Below are positions 50,492-58,381 of a stretch of 64,000 bases of DNA, piece by piece. The notes beneath the pieces were generated by a model. That model saw only the letters and a program-made list of their open reading frames with translations. It was not told where the DNA came from and ran no database searches. Position 1 is the first letter of the stretch. Each line of letters starts with the position of its first letter. A program made the position numbers and the translations under genes. Source of the DNA: an uncultured Poribacteria bacterium (GTDB lineage Bacteria; Poribacteria; WGA-4E; WGA-3G); NCBI GenBank assembly GCA_958295855.1, contig OY282383.1:1340481-1404480 (forward strand), read 5' to 3'.

Positions 50492-50927
50492 TTTTTTAAC
50501 ATTCCTTGCGGTTTTTCGTCATTCCTTGCGGAGAATTGAGAATGCTTGGTAGGTCTGGCAATGTACTGTAGATCTCGTCGGAGGTTTCTGATGCAAGGTT
50601 TACATAAGAGTCCTCTGACGAGCTCTGTAACGGCCTTCGAACTACACGGGCAAGCATAGTACTCCGCAAGGTATGTTAAAAATCTCGTCGGAGGTTTCTG
50701 ATGCAAGGTTTACATAAGAGTCCTCTGACGAGCTCTGTAACGGCCTTCGAACTACACGGGCAAGCATAGTACTCCGCAAGGTATGTTAAAAATCTCGTCG
50801 GAGGAGAAGGTATCTACCCCGCTTTGCGGGGTGTATACCAACGCTGACGCAAGGTTTTCTTATGTTATCAATGTTTTACTGAATAACCTTCACCGCCTGA
50901 CAACTATATAAAAGGGAGTACGAAGCG
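50492..50927. repeat. Family B with 110-bp tandem duplication, plus palindrome
   Basis: A unit starting ATCTCGTCGGAGGTTTCTGA is repeated at 50572 and 50682 with a third start at 50792 (110-bp period). Then a short-core palindrome (50808-50840). No gene; the next gene's start follows at 50928. Confidence 0.9.
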
Positions 50928-51851
50928 TTGAATTTTGAAGCCAGTGCACCGATTGAAGTGCCTAAAATTGTATCGGATGAGCAGGCGCAGTTCTTTGTGG
51001 ACAACGGTTACCTCGTTGTTCCGGATTTGTTGTCGCTTGACGAAATTGAGGAGTTGCGGCAGGACACTGTGACGCTTGCTAAGGGTAGGTATCCATGTGA
51101 CAGCATCAAGCCTCTACCCGACAGTGTGAGTGATGAGGAGGCTATCCGCCGGATTCTCTGCATTCATCAACCGCATTTCGTCAGTCCCATCATTGAGAAG
51201 TACGTCAAGCATCCGAAAATCTGCGGTATCTTGAGCCAGATTGCTGCAGCGCATCTGCCCAACTCTCACTGGGATGGAAGTGTGAAGTGTATGCAATCTA
51301 TGCTTTTTGTGAAACCGCCTCGCTTTCAAGGACAGGCGTGGCATCAGGACGAAATCTATATTCCGACTCGCGACCGCTCGTTGATTGGCGCGTGGATAGC
51401 GATGGATGATGCAACTGTTGAAAATGGATGCTTATGGATTCTCCCAGCCTCGCATCGCCGGGGGTACCTCTATCCGCAGAAGTCTCACGACAATCCGGAT
51501 GAGTTTGACTTTGCTGAGGAGAGTTTCGGCTTTGATGACACGGGCGAGGTACCTGTTGAAGTGACTACGGGGACATTGGTTTTCTTCAATGGGTATCTGC
51601 TCCATCGTTCCCGTAAAAATCGTGGAAATACGTTCCGCAGGGTTTTAGTCAACCACTACTGTAACGCCTGGTCGCTGTTACCGTGGTCGCTGAGAGCGGG
51701 CGAACGCCCAGCGAATGCCGACCGGCGATGCATCATTCCGGTCTCCGGTGTCGACCCGTACGCGTGGAAAGGCTACGATACACCACCTAAAAATGTTTCA
51801 TTGCGAACCTGTAAAGCTGTTGAGCAGCAGGAGGCTTTAGATGCAAGTTGA
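50928..51851 (+). CDS. Phytanoyl-CoA dioxygenase (PhyH) family oxygenase
   Basis: 307 residues. HQDEIYIPTRD supplies the HxD iron ligands and YLLHRSRKNR the distal His, with FRRVLVNHYC for 2-oxoglutarate. N-terminus FFVDNGYLVVPDLLS is the normal PhyH beginning. The TTG at 50928 is used, after AAAGGGAG; no closer ATG fits. It overlaps the next small gene by 11 bases. Confidence 0.85.
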   Translation: MNFEASAPIEVPKIVSDEQAQFFVDNGYLVVPDLLSLDEIEELRQDTVTLAKGRYPCDSIKPLPDSVSDEEAIRRILCIHQPHFVSPIIEKYVKHPKICGILSQIAAAHLPNSHWDGSVKCMQSMLFVKPPRFQGQAWHQDEIYIPTRDRSLIGAWIAMDDATVENGCLWILPASHRRGYLYPQKSHDNPDEFDFAEESFGFDDTGEVPVEVTTGTLVFFNGYLLHRSRKNRGNTFRRVLVNHYCNAWSLLPWSLRAGERPANADRRCIIPVSGVDPYAWKGYDTPPKNVSLRTCKAVEQQEALDAS

Positions 51852-52059
51852 ATACATCGCGGAACTCAGACAAACGTTGGAAACAATGTTTTCGCGGATT
51901 GAAGCGGGGGAGGATATTATGGCGCAGCTGCACCGAATTGAAGCGTTGTCTGAAGCTATCTCCCCTCCGGGCGGGGGGAAGGCACCGCCTGCAATACTCC
52001 TGCACTATCTTGAGCGGAAGAGTTATACCAAGGCGTTGGCGTTTCTGGAGGAGATGTAA
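51841..52059 (+). CDS. Small hypothetical protein
   Basis: 72 residues, mostly helical (MQVEYIAELRQTLETMFSRI), not recognised. It overlaps the PhyH stop by 11 bases with GGAGG before its ATG, so it is probably co-translated. A partly basic proline-glycine segment (ISPPGGGKAPPAI) is in the middle. Confidence 0.6.
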   Translation: MQVEYIAELRQTLETMFSRIEAGEDIMAQLHRIEALSEAISPPGGGKAPPAILLHYLERKSYTKALAFLEEM

Positions 52060-52139
52060 AAGCAGTTTACCACAGTTTGCCACTATTTTTAATAGTGGTT
52101 AAACTTCTGCGATAGTGGTGACTGCCCCTGAGGGTAGAA

Positions 52140-52898
52140 ATGATGAGAGTTGATGGGCGTAGGTTAGATGAGATGCGCCCTGTCACAATCCAACGGCACT
52201 ATATTAAGCATGCGGAGGGTTCTGTCCTTGTGGCAGCTGGGGATACGCGCGTCATCTGCACGGCTTCTGTTGAGGCGCGGCAGCCCCGGTTTATGCGGGA
52301 ACAGCGTATCCGTCAGAAGGGTTGGGTGACGGCAGAGTATTCGATGCTGCCGCGCTCTACCTCCGAGCGGATGCAACGAGAGGCGACGCGTGGCGGTCCC
52401 AGTGGCAGGACGCAAGAGATTCAACGTCTGATTGGGCGTTCCTTGCGCGCGGCAGTGGACCTGTATGCCTTAGAGGAACTCACAGTTTGGGTGGATTGCG
52501 ATGTTATCCAAGCTGATGGTGGGACTCGCACTGCGGCAATTACGGGGGCGTTTATCGCGCTTTGGGATGCTTGTAAGGAACTGGTCAGAAAAAAAAGAAT
52601 CAAAACTTTCCCTGTTGCGGATAACATTGCGGCTACCAGCGTTGGGATTATCAATGGACAAGCGATGTTGGACCTCTGTTATCAGGAGGATTCAACGGCG
52701 GATGTGGATATGAACATCGTTATGACTGGCACGGGTAAATTCATAGAGATCCAAGGCACGGCAGAGGAGAAGCCTTTTTCGCGTGACGATTACGACCGGT
52801 TGTTAGAGCTCGCTGTTGGGGGTATACAGCAACTCGTCCGCTTGCAAAATCGGATGATGCTGGAGGATTTAGATGAAGCTTGTTCTGGCGACGCATAA
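52140..52898 (+). CDS. rph: Ribonuclease PH
   Basis: Phosphorolytic 3'-5' exoribonuclease trimming tRNA precursors. Family motifs: [62 protein letters not shown] and [18 protein letters not shown], and [19 protein letters not shown]. 252 residues is normal. It overlaps rdgB by 26 bases; rph-rdgB is a common pairing. Confidence 0.97.
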   Translation: MMRVDGRRLDEMRPVTIQRHYIKHAEGSVLVAAGDTRVICTASVEARQPRFMREQRIRQKGWVTAEYSMLPRSTSERMQREATRGGPSGRTQEIQRLIGRSLRAAVDLYALEELTVWVDCDVIQADGGTRTAAITGAFIALWDACKELVRKKRIKTFPVADNIAATSVGIINGQAMLDLCYQEDSTADVDMNIVMTGTGKFIEIQGTAEEKPFSRDDYDRLLELAVGGIQQLVRLQNRMMLEDLDEACSGDA

Positions 52899-53535
52899 CC
52901 TGGGCAAGGTACGTGAATTGACGAAAATGCTTGACGAGTTCGCCTTACGCGAAAGTGGTATGTTGCCCCGCAAAGCGGGGAAGCATACCAAAGGAAAAGG
53001 AGTAGGCACGCTCCGCTGTGCCGTTAAACCACGATACGAGGTTGTCTCGTTGGAAGCGTTCCCCGATGCACCCGAGGTGGTCGAGGATGGCAAAACTTAT
53101 GCCGAAAATGCTTGCAAAAAGGCTTCGGTGATTGCGGCACTGACGGGCCTGATGACGCTTGCGGATGATACGGGGTTAGAGGTGGATGCGCTGGGGGGTG
53201 CGCCGGGCATTGCGTCTAAGCGTTGGGTAGGTGAAAAGCAGGATGACGACATCCGAATTGCGAAGTTGCTGGCAAAACTGGAAGGGGTTACCGATCGAAC
53301 TGCGCGTTTTGTCGCGGCAATCGCACTCAAACACCCCAGTGCGACACCTCAAGTGGTTGTTGGCGTTTGCGAGGGGAGAATTGCCCAAACGGCAGCGGGT
53401 GAGGGCGGCTTTGGATATGATGCGGTATTTGTGCCTGATGGCTACGAGCAGACTTTTGCGGAATTGGGCGAGGAAGTCAAGAATCGGATAAGTCACAGGG
53501 CTAAGGCTTTGCAACTGGCACTGAAGTTGCTCTAA
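52873..53535 (+). CDS. rdgB: XTP/dITP diphosphatase (RdgB/HAM1) with repeat insertion
   Basis: Removes deaminated purine triphosphates. Motifs: [55 protein letters not shown] and [22 protein letters not shown], and [10 protein letters not shown]. Between the first motif and YEVVSLEAF, about 27 residues come from a short-core palindrome (52957-52989) and a family C copy (53001-53031), in frame, on the surface strand region; normal enzymes have about 10 residues here. Otherwise complete at 220 residues. Confidence 0.95.
   Translation: MKLVLATHNLGKVRELTKMLDEFALRESGMLPRKAGKHTKGKGVGTLRCAVKPRYEVVSLEAFPDAPEVVEDGKTYAENACKKASVIAALTGLMTLADDTGLEVDALGGAPGIASKRWVGEKQDDDIRIAKLLAKLEGVTDRTARFVAAIALKHPSATPQVVVGVCEGRIAQTAAGEGGFGYDAVFVPDGYEQTFAELGEEVKNRISHRAKALQLALKLL
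52957..53031. repeat. Palindrome plus family C in frame inside rdgB
   Basis: Palindrome 52957-52989 (33 bases, core CCCCGCAAAGCGGGG) and family C 53001-53031 (GTAGGCACGCTCCGCTGTGC). Confidence 0.93.
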
Positions 53536-53544
53536 GCACGTAAA

Positions 53545-53578
53545 GTAGTAGGCACGCTCCGCCGTGCCGTTAAACCAC
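53545..53578. repeat. Family C repeat between rdgB and efp
   Basis: Same sequence as the copy inside rdgB but one base different in the centre. Confidence 0.9.
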
Positions 53579-53597
53579 GAAGGTGAGAATTAACAGA

Positions 53598-54155
53598 ATG
53601 GCAGCACTGAATGATTTACGTAATGGGTTGGTTATCCGGCTCAACGATAGTATTTACACGATTGTAGATTGTCAGCACATCAAGCCTGGAAAGGGCGGCG
53701 CGTTTGCTCGGACGAAAATTAAGCGTGTCCCTGATGGGGCTGTTTTGGAGCGGACGTTCCGTTCGAATGAAACTGTTGAAACTGTGCGGCTGATGGATTG
53801 CCAGATGCAGTATTTATACAGGGATGGTGAGATATTATGGTTTATGGATAACGACACGTTTGAGGAACACTCTCTGCCTCAAGCGCTTATCGGGGATATG
53901 TTGAGGTTCTTAAAGGTTGGCGAGATTGTCACGGTGAAAATGGAGGGTAGCACGCCGCTTGCGCTGGGGTTGCCGAACTTTGTTGAGCTCCGAATCGTGG
54001 AAACCGATCCTGGGTTGCGTGGCGATACGGTGAGCGGTGGTTCAAAACGCGCTCTGTTGGAAACGGGCTGTGTGGTGAACGTTCCGCTCTTTGTCCAAAA
54101 TGACACACTTATCAAAGTAGACACGCGCACTGGCAAATATGTAGAAAGGGTATAG
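53598..54155 (+). CDS. efp: Elongation factor P
   Basis: Rescues ribosomes stalled at polyproline. Three-domain EF-P: KPGKGGAFARTKIKR holds the modifiable residue (Lys in GKGG), then LMDCQMQYLYRDGE and the C-terminal LETGCVVNVPLFVQNDT, VDTRTGKYVERV. The ATG at 53598 (MAALNDLRNG) fits the family start; RBS AGGTGAG. 185 residues. The accB gene starts three bases after the stop. Confidence 0.96.
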   Translation: MAALNDLRNGLVIRLNDSIYTIVDCQHIKPGKGGAFARTKIKRVPDGAVLERTFRSNETVETVRLMDCQMQYLYRDGEILWFMDNDTFEEHSLPQALIGDMLRFLKVGEIVTVKMEGSTPLALGLPNFVELRIVETDPGLRGDTVSGGSKRALLETGCVVNVPLFVQNDTLIKVDTRTGKYVERV

Positions 54156-54157
54156 GC

Positions 54158-54685
54158 ATGAGTCGACAGACACCCCGGGATGAATCTCAATCCGAAGAGC
54201 AAGGCTACAGGGATATTCTTGAATTGGTTGAACAGTTGGCGGCGATTGTGGAACGCGCTGAACTCACTGAGGTGCGTATCCGAGACAACGAGTTGGAGGT
54301 ACAAGTTTCAAGGCAGAAAATCATAGCTGCACCGATATCTCATAGCGAATCCGGCAATGCAGGAACCGGGCAGGCGGGAATACAAGAGACTGTAACTTCC
54401 AGCAGTGTTCCAGGAACCGGGCGGGCGGGAATACACGAGGAGGATATCCAATTTATTAATGCCCCGATGCCCTCGCGATTCTATCGCGCCCCCGCGCCGG
54501 ATGAACCGCCCTTTGTTCAGGAAGGCGATACCGTCAGCACCGGAGACCCGGTCGCTGTGCTTGAGGTGATGAAAACTTACAACCCTGTTGAAGCACCCTT
54601 TAGCTGTGAGATTCTGGAGATTCTTGCTGAAGACGGTGAGGCCGTTGAATACGCGCAACCGCTGTTTAGGGTGAGACAAAACTAG
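54158..54685 (+). CDS. accB: Biotin carboxyl carrier protein of acetyl-CoA carboxylase
   Basis: Carries biotin between the carboxylase and transferase of fatty-acid synthesis. The N-terminal helix ILELVEQLAAIVERAELTEV is AccB-like and the C-terminal domain has GDPVAVLEVMKTYNPVEA, where the biotinyl Lys follows EVM; the usual motif is E(A/V)MKM or MKL, so Thr after Lys is unusual. The linker includes two copies of a GC-rich repeat (GTGQAGI and GTGRAGI; 54360 and 54412). 175 residues. Confidence 0.92.
   Translation: MSRQTPRDESQSEEQGYRDILELVEQLAAIVERAELTEVRIRDNELEVQVSRQKIIAAPISHSESGNAGTGQAGIQETVTSSSVPGTGRAGIHEEDIQFINAPMPSRFYRAPAPDEPPFVQEGDTVSTGDPVAVLEVMKTYNPVEAPFSCEILEILAEDGEAVEYAQPLFRVRQN
54360..54433. 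repeat. Two copies of GC-rich repeat (family G) in accB linker
   Basis: AGGAACCGGGCAGGCGGGAA and AGGAACCGGGCGGGCGGGAA, in frame, 52 bases apart. Other copies lie at 1973, 58170 and in the methyltransferase gene. Confidence 0.85.
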
Positions 54686-54957
54686 ATTTTTGTTATTCCT
54701 TGCGGAGAATTTTGTCATTCCTTGCGGAGAATTCAGCATTGGTATGAAACCCCTGCAAAGCAGGGGCAAATACCATTGGCAAGACAGGTCTAACAAGGCA
54801 CTATAGATCTCGTCGGAGGTTTCTTATGCACCCTTAATTCGCAGGGAACACTCTACAACACCACTAAGAAACCCGATTTTGCAGAGGGTGCATTCCCCGC
54901 GAGCGGGGATTGCAACGTTTGCGGAAAAATCGGAGCAGAAACTGAATTGACGAAAAC
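54686..54957. repeat. Cluster: family B, palindrome, family A before accC
   Basis: Family B start (54690-54735), palindrome (54740-54773), family B end (54775-54827), family A (54871-54957). The last base of family A is just before the accC ATG. Confidence 0.9.
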
Positions 54958-56310
54958 ATGTTTAAAAAAATACTGATAGCGAATCGGGGTGAAATAGCCG
55001 TCCGTATCATCCGCGCGTGCAAGGACATGGGGATTAAGGCGGTGGCTATCTTTTCAACTGCAGATGCTGAAGCTTTACATGTCAAGTACGCTGACGAGGC
55101 ATACTGCATCGGCCCGCCGCCTTCAACAGAGAGTTATCTTAAATATTTGAATATTATCGCTGTCGCGGATTTCGCAAATGTGGATGCTATCCACCCAGGT
55201 GCTGGATTTCTCGCCGAAGATGCACAGTTTGCCGAAATTTGTGAAGCACATCAAATACAGTTCATTGGCCCTTCCATCACGAACCTTGCTACCATGGGCG
55301 ACAAGGCGAGGGCACGTGAGACGGTCGCGAAAGCAGGTTTGAGACTCGTACCCGGGAGCCGAGGGCGTAAAAAGGACAAAAGAGGCACTATTGACTCTGC
55401 TGAGGACGCCGCACAACTGGCTGAGAACATCGGGTATCCTGTCGGAATCAAAGCGGTAGCGGGAGGGGGAGGACGCGGCATCCGGATTGCGCATAACCGC
55501 CCGAGTTTATTTAACCTCTTTCATACCGCAAAGGCGGAAAGCGAAGCCGCTTTTGGCAATGGGGAGGTTTATATTGAAAAATGGATTGAAGAAGCACGCC
55601 ATATTGAGGTGCAAATTCTCGCAGATACGCACGGCAATGTCGTCCATCTTGGCGAACGCGAGTGCTCCATCCAACGGAAACAGCAGAAGCTCCTCGAAGA
55701 AGCACCCGCTGCCTCTATCCCCACAAAACTTCGCGCTGACTTATGTAGAGCCGCCGCGAAAACTGCGAAAGCCATCGGTTACACAAACGCCGGCACTATT
55801 GAGTTTGTTGTGGATACGGATGCCAATTTCTATTTCTTGGAGATGAATACACGCATTCAAGTGGAACACACCATTACTGAAAGTATAACCGGTATCGATC
55901 TGATTAAGGAACAGATTCGAGTGGCGCTTGGTGAGGAATTGGGATATAGCCAATCCGATATTAAGCTGCAAGGACACGCGATTGAATGCCGCATTAATGC
56001 CGAAGATCCCGAGAATCTATTCATGCCTTCACCAGGGCTTATCACTGCCTATCAGCCGCCCGGCGGCATCGGCATCCGGGTTGATGGATATATTTACACC
56101 GGCTATACGGTGCCACCTCACTACGACTCACTTATCGCGAAACTCATCGCGATTGGCAGCGACAGGGAGGAAGCCATTGCTCGATTGAAGCGCGCGCTTT
56201 CCGAATTTGAAATTGGAGGCATAAAAACAACAATTCCACTTCATCAAAACATTCTGAACGACGAACGCTTTCTCAACCGTACGATTTTTACGAATTTCTT
56301 AGAGACATGA
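54958..56310 (+). CDS. accC: Biotin carboxylase
   Basis: ATP-dependent carboxylation of biotin on AccB. FKKILIANRGEIAVRIIRAC, IHPGAGFLAEDAQFAE, GDKARARETVAKAGL, KAVAGGGGRGIRIA, EVQILADTHGNVVHLGEREC, QKLLEEAPA, FYFLEMNTRIQVEH and GHAIECRINAEDP are all present. 450 residues is normal. It follows accB after a 272-bp repeat cluster. The ATG is preceded directly by AATTGACGAAAAC from a family A repeat and no normal RBS is visible. Confidence 0.96.
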   Translation: MFKKILIANRGEIAVRIIRACKDMGIKAVAIFSTADAEALHVKYADEAYCIGPPPSTESYLKYLNIIAVADFANVDAIHPGAGFLAEDAQFAEICEAHQIQFIGPSITNLATMGDKARARETVAKAGLRLVPGSRGRKKDKRGTIDSAEDAAQLAENIGYPVGIKAVAGGGGRGIRIAHNRPSLFNLFHTAKAESEAAFGNGEVYIEKWIEEARHIEVQILADTHGNVVHLGERECSIQRKQQKLLEEAPAASIPTKLRADLCRAAAKTAKAIGYTNAGTIEFVVDTDANFYFLEMNTRIQVEHTITESITGIDLIKEQIRVALGEELGYSQSDIKLQGHAIECRINAEDPENLFMPSPGLITAYQPPGGIGIRVDGYIYTGYTVPPHYDSLIAKLIAIGSDREEAIARLKRALSEFEIGGIKTTIPLHQNILNDERFLNRTIFTNFLET

Positions 56311-56311
56311 C

Positions 56312-58117
56312 ATGAACACTTTTATGCAAGGTTTACGGAGAACCCGCGGAGCATGCCTTGTAACGGCACGCGGAGCATGCCTATTACTTGTGGGTATCCT
56401 AATGCCTGTGACAGCAGGAGCGGTTACTTTTGTTGATGTCACCGATGAAGCCGGTATCCGTTTTGAGCATTCTAACGGGCGCCGCTCCAGCCTACTCCCA
56501 GAAGATATGGGCTCAGGGGCTGGCTTTGCTGATATAGATGACGATGGTGACATAGATCTTTACATTGTCAATATCCCCGGGCCTTTTCGGGGTTTAATGG
56601 TAGAATCCCCTGGGCAGGGGTTTCATACCAATATGGCACGGGGGAGCGTGCCTACTCCTTTTACACAAAATGCTACTAATCTCGGTAAAACAAATGTGCT
56701 TTATCGTAATAATGGCGATGGCACTTTTACAGACATCACACGTGCGGCAGGGGTTGGACATCGCGGCTACGGCATGGGGTGTGTCTTCGCCGATTACGAT
56801 GGCGATGGCAGCATTGACCTGTATGTAACGAATTATGGCGAGAATGTTCTCTACCGTAACAACGGCGATGGCACATTTCAGGATGTGACAGAAAGTGCCG
56901 GTGTGGGTTGTGCTTTGTGGAGTACGGGTGCGGCTTTCGCAGATGTTGATGGCGACAGCGATGTGGATGTCTATGTTTGCAACTATGTCACGTACGATGT
57001 CCAAAAGCTGGAGGCTATGAAAGCGGCGTCGTTGCAATCGGGAAGGCCGGTTCCAAGTGCGCTGAATCCGCATGTCTTTGAACCGCAGGACAATGTGTTC
57101 TATCGTAACAACGGCGATGGGACGTTTACTGATGTGACTGTGGGCGCGGGTGTTGCGGCACCAGGTGGCAGAAGTCTGCAAGCGATTTTTAGCGATTTTG
57201 ATAACGATACGGACTTGGACCTGTATGTTGCCAATGATACTTCTGTGAATTATACGTATCGCAATGAGGGCGATGGCACTTTCACGGATGTGAGTGATGA
57301 GTCGTGGACGGCTGATTTTCGTGGTTCTATGGGGCTGACTGCGGGGGATTACGATGGTGATGGTGACATAGACCTCTTTATGAGCCATTGGGTGGACGAG
57401 GAAAATGCGCTTTATAGAAATCTTTTGAAGGAAAGGCGTGGGAACGCAGAGGGTATGAATACAATTCGATTCGTAGATGAATCCTATTCTTCTATGCTTG
57501 CTGAAGTCAGTATCAAGCAGATCGGATGGGGCACCTCCCTCTTTGACTACGACAACGACGGGGATTTGGACATCTTCGTGGCAAATGGAAGTACCTTCCA
57601 AGAACTTGACCGGCCCGAAGTGCTCATTCCGCAACGGGATGGGTTGTTTCGCAACGAAGGCGATGGCACTTTCACGGACGTCAGCCAAAGTACCGGGATT
57701 AGCGGCGGGCGTGATGCGCGTGTCAGCCGCGGCGCTGCGTTTGGTGATTATGACAACGATGGCGATGTAGATATTTTCATTGTCAATAACTATGCGAAGC
57801 CGACCTTGTTGCGCAATGATGCCACGGCTTTGCCTAACGGTAACAACTGGTTACACGTCAAGCTAGTTGGCACCAATGCCAACCGAGATGCAATCGGCGC
57901 GAAGATTCGCGTGGAAACGGCGCATGCTACCCAGATACGGGAAATTTACGCAGGTGATAGTTACATGTCCTTTAACAGTTTTATCGCCGAATTTGGGTTG
58001 GGAAAATCCACACAGGTTCAGGCACTGGAGGTTACCTGGCCGAATGGCGAGAAACAAACGCTTCATAACATCCCGATAAACGAGTCACTGCACATAACGC
58101 AAAAAACAGAGCAGTAG
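56312..58117 (+). CDS. Exported FG-GAP/ASPIC-UnbV repeat protein
   Basis: 601 residues, with a hydrophobic export signal (ACLLLVGILMPVTAGAVTFV) after a repeat-derived Arg-rich start. About seven FG-GAP repeats, each like NVLYRNNGDGTFTDVT and FADYDGDGSIDLYVTNYG, binding Ca and folding into a propeller. The C-terminal ASPIC/UnbV domain has NRDAIGAKIRVETA and FGLGKSTQVQALEVTWPNG. Related to CRTAC1. A palindrome-like element (56599-56629) and family C (56633-56660) add about 20 residues in frame between repeats one and two. Confidence 0.88.
   Translation: MNTFMQGLRRTRGACLVTARGACLLLVGILMPVTAGAVTFVDVTDEAGIRFEHSNGRRSSLLPEDMGSGAGFADIDDDGDIDLYIVNIPGPFRGLMVESPGQGFHTNMARGSVPTPFTQNATNLGKTNVLYRNNGDGTFTDITRAAGVGHRGYGMGCVFADYDGDGSIDLYVTNYGENVLYRNNGDGTFQDVTESAGVGCALWSTGAAFADVDGDSDVDVYVCNYVTYDVQKLEAMKAASLQSGRPVPSALNPHVFEPQDNVFYRNNGDGTFTDVTVGAGVAAPGGRSLQAIFSDFDNDTDLDLYVANDTSVNYTYRNEGDGTFTDVSDESWTADFRGSMGLTAGDYDGDGDIDLFMSHWVDEENALYRNLLKERRGNAEGMNTIRFVDESYSSMLAEVSIKQIGWGTSLFDYDNDGDLDIFVANGSTFQELDRPEVLIPQRDGLFRNEGDGTFTDVSQSTGISGGRDARVSRGAAFGDYDNDGDVDIFIVNNYAKPTLLRNDATALPNGNNWLHVKLVGTNANRDAIGAKIRVETAHATQIREIYAGDSYMSFNSFIAEFGLGKSTQVQALEVTWPNGEKQTLHNIPINESLHITQKTEQ
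56599..56660. repeat. Palindrome variant plus family C in frame in the FG-GAP gene
   Basis: Core CCCCTGGGCAGGGG, with ends GGTAGAAT and TTTCATACC, then GGCACGGGGGAGCGTGCCTA. Confidence 0.8.
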
Positions 58118-58381
58118 GTTTTTCATCAATTAGGTTTCTGCCCCGATTTTTCCGTAAGAGTTGCAATCCCCAAGGAACCGGGCGGGCGGGATGCAAAGCG
58201 GGGGAAGAAGCTGCTCAAAATCGGGTTTCTTCACTATGAGAAAGTTGTTGTTAGTGAATAATATCCCTTTGCGCAGGTTTCCGTTTTGTCCGTATAAGGG
58301 AAACGGGCGGGATGCAAAGCGGGGGCAAGTTTCTTATAGCCGCAAAATTTTTACCGTACTTGTGTGCAAGGAAGGAATAGC
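58118..58381. repeat. Family A and G copies before the PD40 gene
   Basis: Family A (58117-58232), here with a family G insert (58170-58200) as at 1920. A second partial GC-rich copy follows (58300-58327). Confidence 0.85.

Noticed and set aside
56594..57688. 364-residue minus-strand ORF opposite the FG-GAP gene
   Set aside because: It is the antisense of periodic FG-GAP codons; no family motif, start signal or neighbour supports it.
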